DNA of 64,000 bases, from assembly GCF_900113695.1 (NCBI RefSeq), contig NZ_FOQH01000009.1:217941-281940 (forward strand), in the 5' to 3' direction. Positions 17,416-26,179 of the stretch are shown here, in pieces. The number at the start of each line of letters is the position of its first letter. The stretch's first letter is position 1. Position numbers and translations under genes: made by a program. This DNA is from Albimonas pacifica. GTDB lineage: Bacteria; Pseudomonadota; Alphaproteobacteria; Rhodobacterales; Rhodobacteraceae. The notes under the pieces were generated by a model. It was not told the DNA's origin and did no database searches. It saw only the letters and a program-made list of their open reading frames with translations.

Positions 17416-17732
17416 GCCCCCCCACCCGCCGGGCGCCCCGCGCGCCCGGCGGACAAATCACATCGACTGATTTAATCTGTCCCAAATTGGGACGCAGGCC
17501 GACGGCGGCGCAGCGGGTGCGCCCTGCGCCCCGGGCGCAGGGCCGCCCGCAGGGGCCTTCCGGCCTGCGGCGCCTGTCGGCCGACAGGTTGAAAAGCGAC
17601 GCTGCGTCGCCCCGCCCCAGCGCGCCTCCCGGCTTGCGTCGCGGCGCCGGAGGGTTCAACCATGCAGTTAACAAGGACCCGGGACGACCTCAGAGAGGTG
17701 GAAACGACTCGCCGGGCCGGGAGGAGACCGCC
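17416..17732. other. Gap between amidase and acyl-CoA synthetase genes
   Basis: No gene was recognised here. The gap has a lower-GC patch with a perfect palindrome (17479-17493) and could hold a second promoter for the synthetase-monooxygenase-dehydrogenase-hydratase run. Confidence 0.5.
17479..17493. promoter_or_regulatory. 15-bp palindrome, candidate operator
   Basis: GTCCCAA-A-TTGGGAC is a perfect odd-length inverted repeat in the AT-richest patch upstream of the acyl-CoA synthetase gene, about 240 bases before its start. Confidence 0.4.
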
Positions 17733-19361
17733 ATGCCCACGCCCCACCGCGACGCGCGGACCCAGATCGTCAATCCCTTCGCCGGACGCGACGTCAACTG
17801 GCTGCTGGACTACCGCGCCGAGACGCGCGGCGCCCATCCCTTCCTGGTGTGGGAGCCCTTCGACGGCCCCCGCCGCGCCTGGACCTACGCCGAGTTCCGC
17901 CGCGACGTCCTGCGCCTCGCCGCCGGCCTGCACGCGCGCGGGATCCGGGCGGGCGAGGCGGTGATCGTCCACCTCGACAACTCGCCGGAGATGGAGCTCG
18001 CCTGGTTCGCCTGCCAGCGCATCGGGGCGATCGTGGTGACGACCAACACCCGCTCCTCGGCCGACGAGCTGGAGTATTTCGCCGACAACTCCGGCGCCGT
18101 GGCCGCCATCACCCAGCCGGAGCTGGCCGAGCTGGTGGCGGGCGCCTGCCGGCATGTGCGCTGGGTGGCGGTGACCGAGAGCCTGGTCGGCGGCGCCCCC
18201 GCCGAGGGCGCGCTGAAGCCGCAGGCCGAGGCGGCGTTCTCCTCCCTGATGGGCGATCCCGACGCCCTGCCCGGCCTCGCGTCCGATCCCTGGCGGCTGG
18301 GGTCGGTGCAGTATACCTCTGGGACCACCTCGCGGCCCAAGGGGGTGCTGTGGACCCATGGCAACGCGCTGTGGGGGGGGCGCTGCTCGGCCTTCAACGA
18401 AGGGCTGAACGCCGACGACGTGCACCTGGTGATGATGCCGACGTTCCACACCAACGCGCGGACCTATTCCATCCTGCCCAGCATGTGGGCGGGGGGCACG
18501 GTGGTGATGATGCCGAAGTTCTCGGCCTCGCGCTTCTGGGACGTGGTGAACCGGAACGGCGTCACCTGGTGCTCGATGATCCCGTTCTTCCTCAAGGCGG
18601 TGCAGCAGCAGGGGCCGGCGCCGAAACACTCGATCCGCATGTTCGGGATGGCGGCGAACGAGACCCCGTTCGATCAGTTCTACCGGGTCCGCTCGATGGG
18701 CTGGTGGGGGATGACCGAGACGATCTCCCACGGGATCGTGGGGGACAGCAAGCAGGCCAACAAGCCGATGACCACCGGCCGGCCCGGGCCGGGCTACGAC
18801 ATCCGCATCCTCGACGACGCGGGGCGGATGGTGGAGCCGGGGCAGACCGGGCACCTGCAGTGCCGCGGCTGGCAGGGGATCCAGATGTTCCTGGAGTACC
18901 TCGGCAACCGCGAGGCGACCGAAAGCAGTTTCGTCGAGGACGGCTGGTTCGTGACCGGCGACCGGGTGACGCTGGGCGAGGACGGCTGGATCACCTTCGC
19001 CGACCGCGACAAGGACATGCTGAAGGTCGGCGGCGAGAACGTCGCCGCCTCCGAGATCGAGCGGGTGATCGCCCTGGTGCCCGGCGTCTACGAGGGCGCG
19101 ATCGTGGCCAAGAAGCACCCGATGCTCGACGAGGCGCCGGTCGCCTTCGTGATCCCCGCGCCGGGGCTGGACGCGGAGGCGCGCGCCGCCCTGCCCGCGG
19201 CGGTGATCGCCGAATGCCGCGCGAAGCTCGCGGATTTCAAGGTCCCCCACGACGTGCATGTGGTGGACGAGATGCCCCGCTCCACCCTCGAGAAGGTCCA
19301 CAAGGCCAAGCTGCGCGAGCGGCTGGCCCAGATGGCCAGGCAGACCGAGGCGGCCGGCTGA
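17733..19361 (+). CDS. Acyl-CoA synthetase (AMP-forming, ANL superfamily)
   Basis: A 542-residue enzyme that activates a carboxylic acid to its CoA thioester through an acyl-adenylate. Core motifs are YTSGTTSRPKGVLWTHGN (phosphate loop), GWWGMTETI, TGDRVTLGEDGWITF and the hinge DKDMLKVGGENVAASEIE. The C-terminal loop reads RSTLEKVHK with the expected lysine. The ATG is preceded by GGAGGAGACC. It begins a run of four plus-strand genes and is the likely counterpart of LvaE, feeding the kinase/dehydrogenase arm. Confidence 0.9.
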   Translation: MPTPHRDARTQIVNPFAGRDVNWLLDYRAETRGAHPFLVWEPFDGPRRAWTYAEFRRDVLRLAAGLHARGIRAGEAVIVHLDNSPEMELAWFACQRIGAIVVTTNTRSSADELEYFADNSGAVAAITQPELAELVAGACRHVRWVAVTESLVGGAPAEGALKPQAEAAFSSLMGDPDALPGLASDPWRLGSVQYTSGTTSRPKGVLWTHGNALWGGRCSAFNEGLNADDVHLVMMPTFHTNARTYSILPSMWAGGTVVMMPKFSASRFWDVVNRNGVTWCSMIPFFLKAVQQQGPAPKHSIRMFGMAANETPFDQFYRVRSMGWWGMTETISHGIVGDSKQANKPMTTGRPGPGYDIRILDDAGRMVEPGQTGHLQCRGWQGIQMFLEYLGNREATESSFVEDGWFVTGDRVTLGEDGWITFADRDKDMLKVGGENVAASEIERVIALVPGVYEGAIVAKKHPMLDEAPVAFVIPAPGLDAEARAALPAAVIAECRAKLADFKVPHDVHVVDEMPRSTLEKVHKAKLRERLAQMARQTEAAG

Positions 19362-19447
19362 CGGCCCCCTCGCACGGAACCGCCCCCCGCGACCGGAACC
19401 GCCCCGCAGCGCCCGACAGAAGGCGGCAGGGGCCTGGGAGAGAGACC

Positions 19448-20962
19448 ATGAACATTGCATCCAGCCCCCTCGAGGCCGCGCAGGCCCGGACCTTCGACGA
19501 CGGCGACCATTTCGACGTGCTGATCGTCGGCGCCGGGATCTCCGGCATCGACGCGGCCTATCACCTGCAGCAGGACCATCCCGACCGCAGCTTCGCGATG
19601 ATCGAGCGGCAGGCGGAGTTCGGCGGCACCTGGCGCACGCACAGGTATCCCGGCATCCGCTCGGACAGCGACCTGCACACCTTCGGCTTCTCGTGGAAGC
19701 CGTGGAAGAAGAAGGCCATCGCCGAGGCGCAGCTGATCCTCGACTACCTCGATCAGGCGATGGAGGAGCAGGACCTGCACCGGCGCGTGCGCTACGGGCA
19801 CGAGGTGGTCTCGGCCGACTGGTCCTCGGACGACGCGCGCTGGACGCTGCATCTGCGCCGGCTGGCGGACGGGGCGGACCTGCGCGTGACCTGCAACTTC
19901 CTGTGGATGTGCCAGGGCTATTACGAGCACCGCGAGGGCTACACCCCCCGGTGGCCCGGCATGGACGACTTCAAGGGCGAGATCCTGCACCCCCAGACCT
20001 GGCCCGAGGACCAGGACCTGGAGGGCAAGAAGGTGGTGGTGATCGGCTCGGGCGCCACGGCCGCCACGCTGATCCCCGCCATCGCGGGCAAATGCGCCAA
20101 GGCCGTGATGCTGCAACGCTCGCCGACCTGGTTCGCGCCGCGCCCGACCCATGACGAGTTCCAGGCGACGCTCGCCTCACTGGGGCTGCCCGACGATCAG
20201 TACCACGACATCATGCGCCGCAAGGTCCTGAAGATGCAGGAGGACATCATCCGCCGCAGCTTCGAGGAGCCCGAAGCGCTGGGCGAGGAGCTGCTGGGCG
20301 CCGCGCGCGCCTATCTGGGCCCCGACTATCCGCTGGAGCGCGACTTCCGCCCCTCCTACCGCCCCTGGCGCCAGCGCCTGGCGCTGATCCCCGACGGCGA
20401 CATGTTCCAGGCGATCCGCCGAGGCGAGGCCGAGGTGGTCACCGCGAAGATCGAGCGCTTCGAGGCGGACGGCATCCGGCTCGACGACGGCCGCCTGCTG
20501 GAGGCCGACGTGATCGTCACCGCCACCGGCTTCAACCTGCTGCCGCTGGGCGGCGTGCGCTTCGCCGTCGACGGCGAGGGCGTCTCGCTGCCCGAGCAGT
20601 GGCTGAACCGCGGGATCATGATCACGGGCCTGCCGAACCTCGCCTGGACCTTCGGCTACCTGCGCACCTCGTGGACCATGCGCGCGGACCTGGTGGCGGC
20701 CTTCGTCAGCCGCCTGCTGCGCCACATGGACGAGAAGGGCGTGCGCTCGGTCACGCCCACGCTTCGCGAGGAGGACCGGCAGATGGAGCCGCGTCCCTGG
20801 ATCGACCCCGAGAACTTCAACGCCGGCTACATCATGCGCGGCCATGCGCTGATGCCCCGGCAGGGGGACCGGGGGCCCTGGGTGAACTCCCAGGACTACT
20901 ACGAAGAGCGGGAGAGCCTTCCCGCCGCCGACCTGGAGGATGGAACGCTTGTCTACCGCTGA
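19448..20962 (+). CDS. FAD-dependent Baeyer-Villiger-type monooxygenase
   Basis: A 504-residue flavoprotein with two Rossmann motifs, the FAD site GAGISG (residues 28-33) and the NADPH site IGSGATAA. Between them, at residues 175-186, the sequence FKGEILHPQTWP exactly fits the Baeyer-Villiger fingerprint FxGxxxHxxxW(P/D). Such enzymes insert oxygen next to a ketone to form an ester or lactone. The gene lies between an acyl-CoA synthetase and a short-chain dehydrogenase, and its end overlaps the latter. The ketone is unknown; the size fits type I enzymes. Confidence 0.88.
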   Translation: MNIASSPLEAAQARTFDDGDHFDVLIVGAGISGIDAAYHLQQDHPDRSFAMIERQAEFGGTWRTHRYPGIRSDSDLHTFGFSWKPWKKKAIAEAQLILDYLDQAMEEQDLHRRVRYGHEVVSADWSSDDARWTLHLRRLADGADLRVTCNFLWMCQGYYEHREGYTPRWPGMDDFKGEILHPQTWPEDQDLEGKKVVVIGSGATAATLIPAIAGKCAKAVMLQRSPTWFAPRPTHDEFQATLASLGLPDDQYHDIMRRKVLKMQEDIIRRSFEEPEALGEELLGAARAYLGPDYPLERDFRPSYRPWRQRLALIPDGDMFQAIRRGEAEVVTAKIERFEADGIRLDDGRLLEADVIVTATGFNLLPLGGVRFAVDGEGVSLPEQWLNRGIMITGLPNLAWTFGYLRTSWTMRADLVAAFVSRLLRHMDEKGVRSVTPTLREEDRQMEPRPWIDPENFNAGYIMRGHALMPRQGDRGPWVNSQDYYEERESLPAADLEDGTLVYR

Positions 20963-21734
20963 TTATCCGCTGCCCAACGCCTCGACCGACCTGACGGGGA
21001 AGGTGGCGCTGGTCACCGGCGCCTCGTCGGGCCTGGGGCTTCGCTTCGCCAGGGTCCTGGCCTCGCAGGGGGCCAGGGTGGCGCTCGCCGCCCGCCGCAC
21101 CGACCGGCTGGAGGCCCTGGCCGACGAGATCCGCGCCGCCGGGGGCGAGGCCGCGGCCTTCGCCCTGGACGTGACGGATGCGGCCCGGATCGAGGCGGTG
21201 GTCGGCGAGGTCGAGGCGGCGCTCGGCCCCGTCGACATCCTGGTCAACAACGCCGGCATCCCCGACGCGATGCGCGCCCACAAGATGCCGCTGGAGTTGG
21301 TGGACCGGCTGCTGGCGATCAACGTGCGCGCGCCGTGGCTGCTGTCCTGCGCCGTCGCCCGCCGCCTGATCGCGCTGGAGCGCACGGGCGGGCGGATCGT
21401 CAACATCTCCTCCGCCGCGGCCTTCAAGTATCGCGGCGAGGGGGCGGCGCTCTACGCCGTCTCCAAGTCCGCCGTGGCGCGGATGACCGAGACGCTGGCG
21501 ACCGAGTGGGCCCGCTACGGGATCAACGTCAACGCCATCGCGCCGGGGGCGTTCTCGTCCGAGATGATGGACGGGATGCTGGAGCGGATGGGCGACATCA
21601 CCCAGGGCTATCCCCGCAAGCGGCTGGGCGACCCGGCGCAGCTCGATTCCACGCTGCTGTTCCTCTGCGCCCCCGCCTCGGACTTCGTGACCGGGACCGT
21701 GGTGCGCGTGGACGACGTTCAGGCCGGGCGCTGA
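20940..21734 (+). CDS. Short-chain dehydrogenase/reductase
   Basis: A 264-residue classical SDR with cofactor motif TGASSGLG, NNAG, catalytic Ser in NISSAAAF and YAVSK. It should interconvert an alcohol and a ketone with NAD(P). The annotated ATG lies immediately after GGAGG, too close for good initiation. A TTG at 20949 is nine bases from that site and gives a more usual SDR N-terminus (STADYPLPN), so it may be the true start. Its position suggests a LvaD-like role, either making the ketone for the monooxygenase or reducing a keto-acyl-CoA. Confidence 0.88.
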   Translation: MERLSTADYPLPNASTDLTGKVALVTGASSGLGLRFARVLASQGARVALAARRTDRLEALADEIRAAGGEAAAFALDVTDAARIEAVVGEVEAALGPVDILVNNAGIPDAMRAHKMPLELVDRLLAINVRAPWLLSCAVARRLIALERTGGRIVNISSAAAFKYRGEGAALYAVSKSAVARMTETLATEWARYGINVNAIAPGAFSSEMMDGMLERMGDITQGYPRKRLGDPAQLDSTLLFLCAPASDFVTGTVVRVDDVQAGR

Positions 21735-21744
21735 GGAGACCCCC

Positions 21745-22545
21745 ATGGACTACACCGCCATCACCGTCGAGAAGCGCGGCGCCGCCGACTGGCTGACCCT
21801 CAACCGCCCCGAGGCGCTGAACACCATCAACGTGGCCATGGTCGAGGAGCTCGACCACTACTTCGGCGCGCTTCGCAACGACCGCGACACCCGCGTCGTG
21901 GTCATGCGCGGCGCCGGCCGCGCCTTCTGCGCCGGCCTCGACATCAAGGAGCGCGACCGCCGCGGCAACGAGGGCGTGCCCTTCGGCGGCGGCTGGGACT
22001 TCCAGGGCTTCCTCGCCGAGGTCTACATCAAGATGCGCCGCTGCCCGCAGCCGATCGTGTCGCTGATCCAGGGGCCCGCCTGCGGGGGCGGCTTCGCCTT
22101 CGCGCTCGCCTCCGACATCCGCATCGCGGGCGAGAGCGCCAGGATGAACTGCGCCTTCATCAAGATCGGCCTGTCGAGCTGCGACATGGGGGTCAGCTAC
22201 TTCCTGCCCCGCCTGGTCGGCGGCTCGGTCGCCGCCGAGCTGATGCTGACCGGCCGCTTCATCCATGCGCCCCGGGCGCTGGCGACGGGGCTGGTCTCGG
22301 AGGTGGTCCCCGACGACCGGCTCGAGGCCGCGGCCCAGCCCTATGTGGACGAGATGCTCCATGCGTCTCCGACGGGCCTGCGCCTGACCAAGGAGGGGCT
22401 GACGATGGCGGTGGACGCGACCAGCCTCGAGGCGGCGATGGCGGTGGAGAACCGCAACCAGACGCTCTGCGCCCGCTCGGAGGACTTCGCCGAGGGCCGC
22501 CGCGCGTTCCTGGAGAAGCGCCCCCCGAGCTGGGCGGCCGGCTGA
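21745..22545 (+). CDS. Enoyl-CoA hydratase/isomerase family protein
   Basis: A 266-residue crotonase-fold protein with the oxyanion segment QGPACGGGFAFALASDIRIA and the block KIGLSSCDMGVSYFLPRLVG. It lies ten bases after the dehydrogenase stop and ends the plus arm. The glutamate expected in the GGGxE position of true hydratases is replaced by alanine, and the second glutamate is not in its usual place; an aspartate in SSCDMG may substitute. It could be an isomerase, hydrolase or atypical hydratase. Hydration of the enoyl-CoA from the dehydrogenase arm is the simplest role. Confidence 0.82.
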   Translation: MDYTAITVEKRGAADWLTLNRPEALNTINVAMVEELDHYFGALRNDRDTRVVVMRGAGRAFCAGLDIKERDRRGNEGVPFGGGWDFQGFLAEVYIKMRRCPQPIVSLIQGPACGGGFAFALASDIRIAGESARMNCAFIKIGLSSCDMGVSYFLPRLVGGSVAAELMLTGRFIHAPRALATGLVSEVVPDDRLEAAAQPYVDEMLHASPTGLRLTKEGLTMAVDATSLEAAMAVENRNQTLCARSEDFAEGRRAFLEKRPPSWAAG

Positions 22546-22578
22546 GCGGGGCGGGCCGGACCCGGCCCGCTCATTTCG

Positions 22579-22616
22579 ATATGGTCCTTGCAATTGGAGG
22601 CCCGATGGTCCATATC
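22579..22616 (+). promoter_or_regulatory. Candidate promoter of the cold-shock gene
   Basis: TTGCAA (22588-22593) and CATATC (22611-22616) are 17 bases apart. The segment is bounded by inverted arms GATATGG and CCATATC. The predicted messenger would have a 5' leader of more than 100 bases, as is usual for cold-shock genes. Confidence 0.4.
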
Positions 22617-22740
22617 AGCATGGCTATCGCTTGAAGCTTGACTATCGTCCGTCTCCAGAGGCTGCCGGTTATCTTGTTCTGACCGACTTGCCAGGGCGCG
22701 GCCTACTGCGCGCGCCGACCTAGACCAGGAGACCACGGAC

Positions 22741-22947
22741 ATGGCCACCGGCACCGTGAAATGGTTCAATTCCACCAAAGGCTTCGGCTTCATCCAGCCT
22801 GACAACGGCGGGCGGGACGTGTTCCTGCACATCTCCGCCGTCGAGCGTGCGGGCCTCGCGGCCCCCGCGGACGGCCAGAAGGTGTCCTACGAGGAGCAGT
22901 CCGGCCGCGACGGCCGCACCTCCGCCGAGCAGCTCGCCTACGAGTGA
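22741..22947 (+). CDS. Cold-shock protein (CspA family)
   Basis: A 68-residue single cold-shock domain with RNP1 KGFGFIQP and RNP2 DVFLHIS, starting MATGTVKWFN as in the family. It binds single-stranded RNA or DNA and melts RNA secondary structure. The gene is monocistronic, with a long leader and its own strong terminator. Several paralogues are usual in this group, so no specific symbol is given. Confidence 0.95.
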   Translation: MATGTVKWFNSTKGFGFIQPDNGGRDVFLHISAVERAGLAAPADGQKVSYEEQSGRDGRTSAEQLAYE

Positions 22948-22985
22948 GCCTCCGGGCCTTCGGGCCCAGGTGGACTGAATTGGGG

Positions 22986-23016
22986 AACCCCCGTGGCGCA
23001 AGCCGCGGGGGTTTTT
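22986..23016 (+). terminator. Intrinsic terminator of the cold-shock gene
   Basis: A CCCCCGTGGC / GCCGCGGGGG stem with a GCAA loop is followed by five T residues, a textbook intrinsic terminator. Confidence 0.9.
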
Positions 23017-23117
23017 CGTTGTGGGGTGGGCCGCTGTCGAACGCGTCCGTCGACCGGAAAGCTCTGCGGCTCTCCCACGCCAAATAAGCGTCTCCAAACC
23101 GCACCCAGAGTGCCGCG

Positions 23118-24530
23118 CTAGTCCTCCGAGCCTGGATACCCCACCACGTAAAGCGACAACATCTCACTCTCGTTTAGGCGAGAAGGAAAGTCTCCGCCAA
23201 ATTTGGCGAAACCAAGCTTCTTAAGGATCGCCACCATAGCCTCATTGCTGACTCGAGTAGTTGCGAAAACTCTTGCATCCCCAACGCACTCCCAAAGCTC
23301 CGCAAGCAAACTCGCCATTTTGCCTTTGCGGCGATGCGCTTCATCCAAGTAAATCCAACCAAGCTCGGATTTGCATGCGTCCTTCGCCAAATAACCAGCA
23401 GATACAAAGACGCGCTCTCGATAACTCTTTGCGGGCTTCTTGATCGCAGCCACCCCTACGGGAACATCATCGTGGGTAATTAAACCAAGCCAGTTGGCGC
23501 CCATTAGCCGAGCCTTCACACCAACAGCCACCTCCCCACCACGTTCGATCAACTCGGCCATAGAGGCGATCGAGTGCTCATCGAAATCTTCTGGAACGCC
23601 AACATAGGTCGTGTAGCGTTTTTGCTCGAAGGCTTCGCGCGCCTCATCAACAGAATCCTGCAAAATCTCCCGCACATCGTCGCGGCTCAAGAACTCAGCC
23701 GCCTCCCCGCGAAGTGTAAGTTCCACATTCTTACCGCTACTGATATGCTCCAGAATGCGTTCGTCTTCGGACGCCTGCTGTACAATTGAAGCCTTCAGAT
23801 TTCGCCTTGCGCGCTCTTTGAGGGGATCGCTGCGACCATCTTGATTAAAAATAGCCTTGAACCGCAGAGCGCTATCACGTTGCAGCTTTATCACTTCCGA
23901 AATCTCCATCTTAATGTCGTCAAGGAGGCTTTCAGTGTCATCCAACTTCTGATCAGACCAGCCAAGAGTGTCTGACATGCGCTCTATATGCCCAGCTAGC
24001 GAAGACTCAAGTGCGCCCACCTCGCTGGAAATACTATCCGCAGCCGCCGCAAAGCGTGCTGCAAACGCCGCGGACTCGCTGTCTAGAAACAATTTAAGGA
24101 GCTCTCCAGGCTGAAGCGGACGGTTTCTACTTCCATCTCTTTGGCAGTAAATGCCCTTAGTGGTGCAATGCGGCTTTGAGGCACTGGCGGGTACGGCCAC
24201 CTTAAGAAAAGGGGTCGCCGATAAATTTTCGACGTATATTTCGATGGCCACAGGCGGCACGCAGCTCAGCGCTTTATTTGTTACAGCTAACATTGTTGAA
24301 TCGCTGACATCACAGCCAACGACTTCACCAACCTGCTCACCCATAGGGCCCTCCACCTCATTAACGCCAATTAGAATTATTCCTCCATCAGCGGAATTTG
24401 CGAAGCTGACAAAATCTTCTTGCGACACACCCTCTGGCTTGCGCTTGTAATCGACGAGCGCGTTTTCACCATGCGCGAGCAATTCTCTCGTGGCGGCGCT
24501 GATAGACTTAAGGCGGCGAGGGGATTTCAA
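23118..24530 (-). CDS. AlbA_2 (Schlafen-type) domain protein with C-terminal GNAT domain
   Basis: A protein of about 470 residues in a lower-GC islet. The N-terminal third (LVDYKRKPEGVSQEDFVSFA, GGIILIGVNE, GIYCQRDGS) looks like an AlbA_2 domain, found in Schlafen-like and defence-related proteins. A charged helical middle follows. The C-terminus has a GNAT acetyltransferase pattern: GWIYLDEAHRRKGKMASLL and SNEAMVAILKKLGF. The TTG start at 24530 has AGAAGGA eight bases upstream; no in-frame ATG precedes the conserved part. Codon use (TTT, AAA, ATA, GTT) differs strongly from its neighbours, so recent transfer is likely. Function unknown. Confidence 0.7.
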   Translation of the reverse strand: MKSPRRLKSISAATRELLAHGENALVDYKRKPEGVSQEDFVSFANSADGGIILIGVNEVEGPMGEQVGEVVGCDVSDSTMLAVTNKALSCVPPVAIEIYVENLSATPFLKVAVPASASKPHCTTKGIYCQRDGSRNRPLQPGELLKLFLDSESAAFAARFAAAADSISSEVGALESSLAGHIERMSDTLGWSDQKLDDTESLLDDIKMEISEVIKLQRDSALRFKAIFNQDGRSDPLKERARRNLKASIVQQASEDERILEHISSGKNVELTLRGEAAEFLSRDDVREILQDSVDEAREAFEQKRYTTYVGVPEDFDEHSIASMAELIERGGEVAVGVKARLMGANWLGLITHDDVPVGVAAIKKPAKSYRERVFVSAGYLAKDACKSELGWIYLDEAHRRKGKMASLLAELWECVGDARVFATTRVSNEAMVAILKKLGFAKFGGDFPSRLNESEMLSLYVVGYPGSED

Positions 24531-24602
24531 AACGAAAATCCTTCTGCATAAAGGCACCTGTTGGACCAGCAGGCCTGCCACCGTTCCACCACTACCGCCG
24601 CC

Positions 24603-25958
24603 ATGCAACACAAGACGATTGCCTTGCTCCCCACCCTCCTCCTCGCCGCCCCCGCCTCCGGCTCCGGCAAGACCCTGCTGACGCTCGGCCTGCTCCGCGC
24701 CTTCCGCGACCGGGGGCTCCACGTCGTCGGGGCCAAGTCGGGGCCGGATTACATCGATCCGCGGTTCCATCAGGCGGCCTGCGGGCGGGCCTCGAGCAAC
24801 CTCGACGCCTGGGCGATGGCGGAGGGGGAGCTGAGGGCGAGGGCCCAGGGGGCGCTCGGGGGGGCGCTCGGGGGGGCCGGGGGCGACGGGCCCTCCGCCC
24901 GGCCGCTGCTGATCGTCGAGGGGGCCATGGGGGCGCTCGACGGGGCGCCGCCGGAGGGGAAGGGCTCGGCCGCCGATCTCGCCGCGGCGCTGGGGGCGCC
25001 GGTGGTGATGGTCGTGGACGCGGGGCGGATGGCGGGCTCGGCCGCGCTCGCGCCCGCAGGGCTGCGGGCGCTGAGGCCGGAGATCGAGATCGCGGGCGTG
25101 ATCCTCAACCGCATCGGCTCGCCCCGCCACGAGGCGGCGGCGCGCCGGGCGCTGGAGGGGGCGGGGCTCGCCTGCCTCGGCGCGATGCCGCGGCAGGAGG
25201 CGCTCGCCCTGCCCTCGCGCCACCTCGGCCTGGTGCAGGCGCAGGAGCATCCGCAGCTGGAGGCCTTCGTCGCCGCGGCCGGCGCGGCGGCGGCGGCGCA
25301 TCTCGACCTCGACGCGATCGCGCAGGCGGCGCGGCCGCTGCGGGCGGAGCCGGGAGACGCGGCGGCGCGGCTGGCGCCTCCGGGCCAGCGGGTGGCGGTG
25401 GCGCGGGACGCGGCCTTCGCCTTCGCCTACCCCCACCTGATGGCCGACTGGCGCGCGCAGGGGGCGGAGCTGGTCCCGTTCTCGCCGCTCGCGGACGAGG
25501 CGCCGGACGCGGCCGCGGACGCGGTCTATCTGCCGGGCGGCTATCCGGAGCTGCATGCGGGGCGGCTGGCGGGCGCCTCGGCCTTCCTGGGCGGGCTGCG
25601 GGCGGCGGCGGCGCGCGGCGCGACGGTCTACGGCGAGTGCGGGGGGTTCATGGCGCTGGGGGAGGCGCTGGTGGATGCGGACGGCGCGGCGCACCCGATG
25701 GCGGGGCTGCTGCCGGTGACGACCTCCTTCGCCGTGCGGAAGATGACGCTGGGCTACCGGCGCCTGGCGCCGCGGGCGGGGGCGCCGTGGGCGGGGGCGC
25801 TGAACGGGCACGAGTTCCACTACGCGACCATCGTCGAGGAGGGCCCGGCCGAGCGGCTGTTCGACGCGACCGACGCGGCCGGCAAGGCGCTCGCCCCGAT
25901 GGGGCTGCGGGTGGGGCGGGTGATGGGCTCCTACGCCCATGTGATCGCGCCGGGCTGA
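24603..25958 (+). CDS. cobB: Cobyrinate (hydrogenobyrinate) a,c-diamide synthase
   Basis: A 451-residue enzyme that amidates the a and c side chains of the corrin ring with glutamine and ATP. The N-terminal dethiobiotin-synthase-like domain has the P-loop GSGKT at residues 20-24 and KSGPDYIDPRFH. The C-terminal class I glutaminase domain has its nucleophile in YGECGGFMALG and the late histidine in HEFHYAT. The ATG at 24603 is chosen because the sequence just upstream belongs to the lower-GC islet; TTG 24561 is an alternative. It opens the cobalamin gene run, 220 bases before cbiX. Confidence 0.9.
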   Translation: MQHKTIALLPTLLLAAPASGSGKTLLTLGLLRAFRDRGLHVVGAKSGPDYIDPRFHQAACGRASSNLDAWAMAEGELRARAQGALGGALGGAGGDGPSARPLLIVEGAMGALDGAPPEGKGSAADLAAALGAPVVMVVDAGRMAGSAALAPAGLRALRPEIEIAGVILNRIGSPRHEAAARRALEGAGLACLGAMPRQEALALPSRHLGLVQAQEHPQLEAFVAAAGAAAAAHLDLDAIAQAARPLRAEPGDAAARLAPPGQRVAVARDAAFAFAYPHLMADWRAQGAELVPFSPLADEAPDAAADAVYLPGGYPELHAGRLAGASAFLGGLRAAAARGATVYGECGGFMALGEALVDADGAAHPMAGLLPVTTSFAVRKMTLGYRRLAPRAGAPWAGALNGHEFHYATIVEEGPAERLFDATDAAGKALAPMGLRVGRVMGSYAHVIAPG

Positions 25959-26179
25959 GGGGTCGCTTGCGGGCCCCGGGGCGTCGGCGGCGCGCTTGCC
26001 CGGGCGGGCGGGCGCTGCTACCACCCCGCCAGACGACGCCGCGAGGCTGACCGGAAGGCGCCGCACGCCGACCCAGACCGGGGGCGGGGCGGGGCCGTCG
26101 TCGGGACGGGGGGCCGCCGCGGGCGGGCTCCTCCTCCGGTCTTGCGCGCGTCGGGCCCAGGCAGGCGGGAGGACGCGCG

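Noticed and set aside
25959..26179. Cobalamin riboswitch upstream of cbiX
   Set aside because: I looked for the B12-box pattern (GCCACTG-like end and AGYCMGGAGACCTGCC-like core) here and before cobB and found neither.
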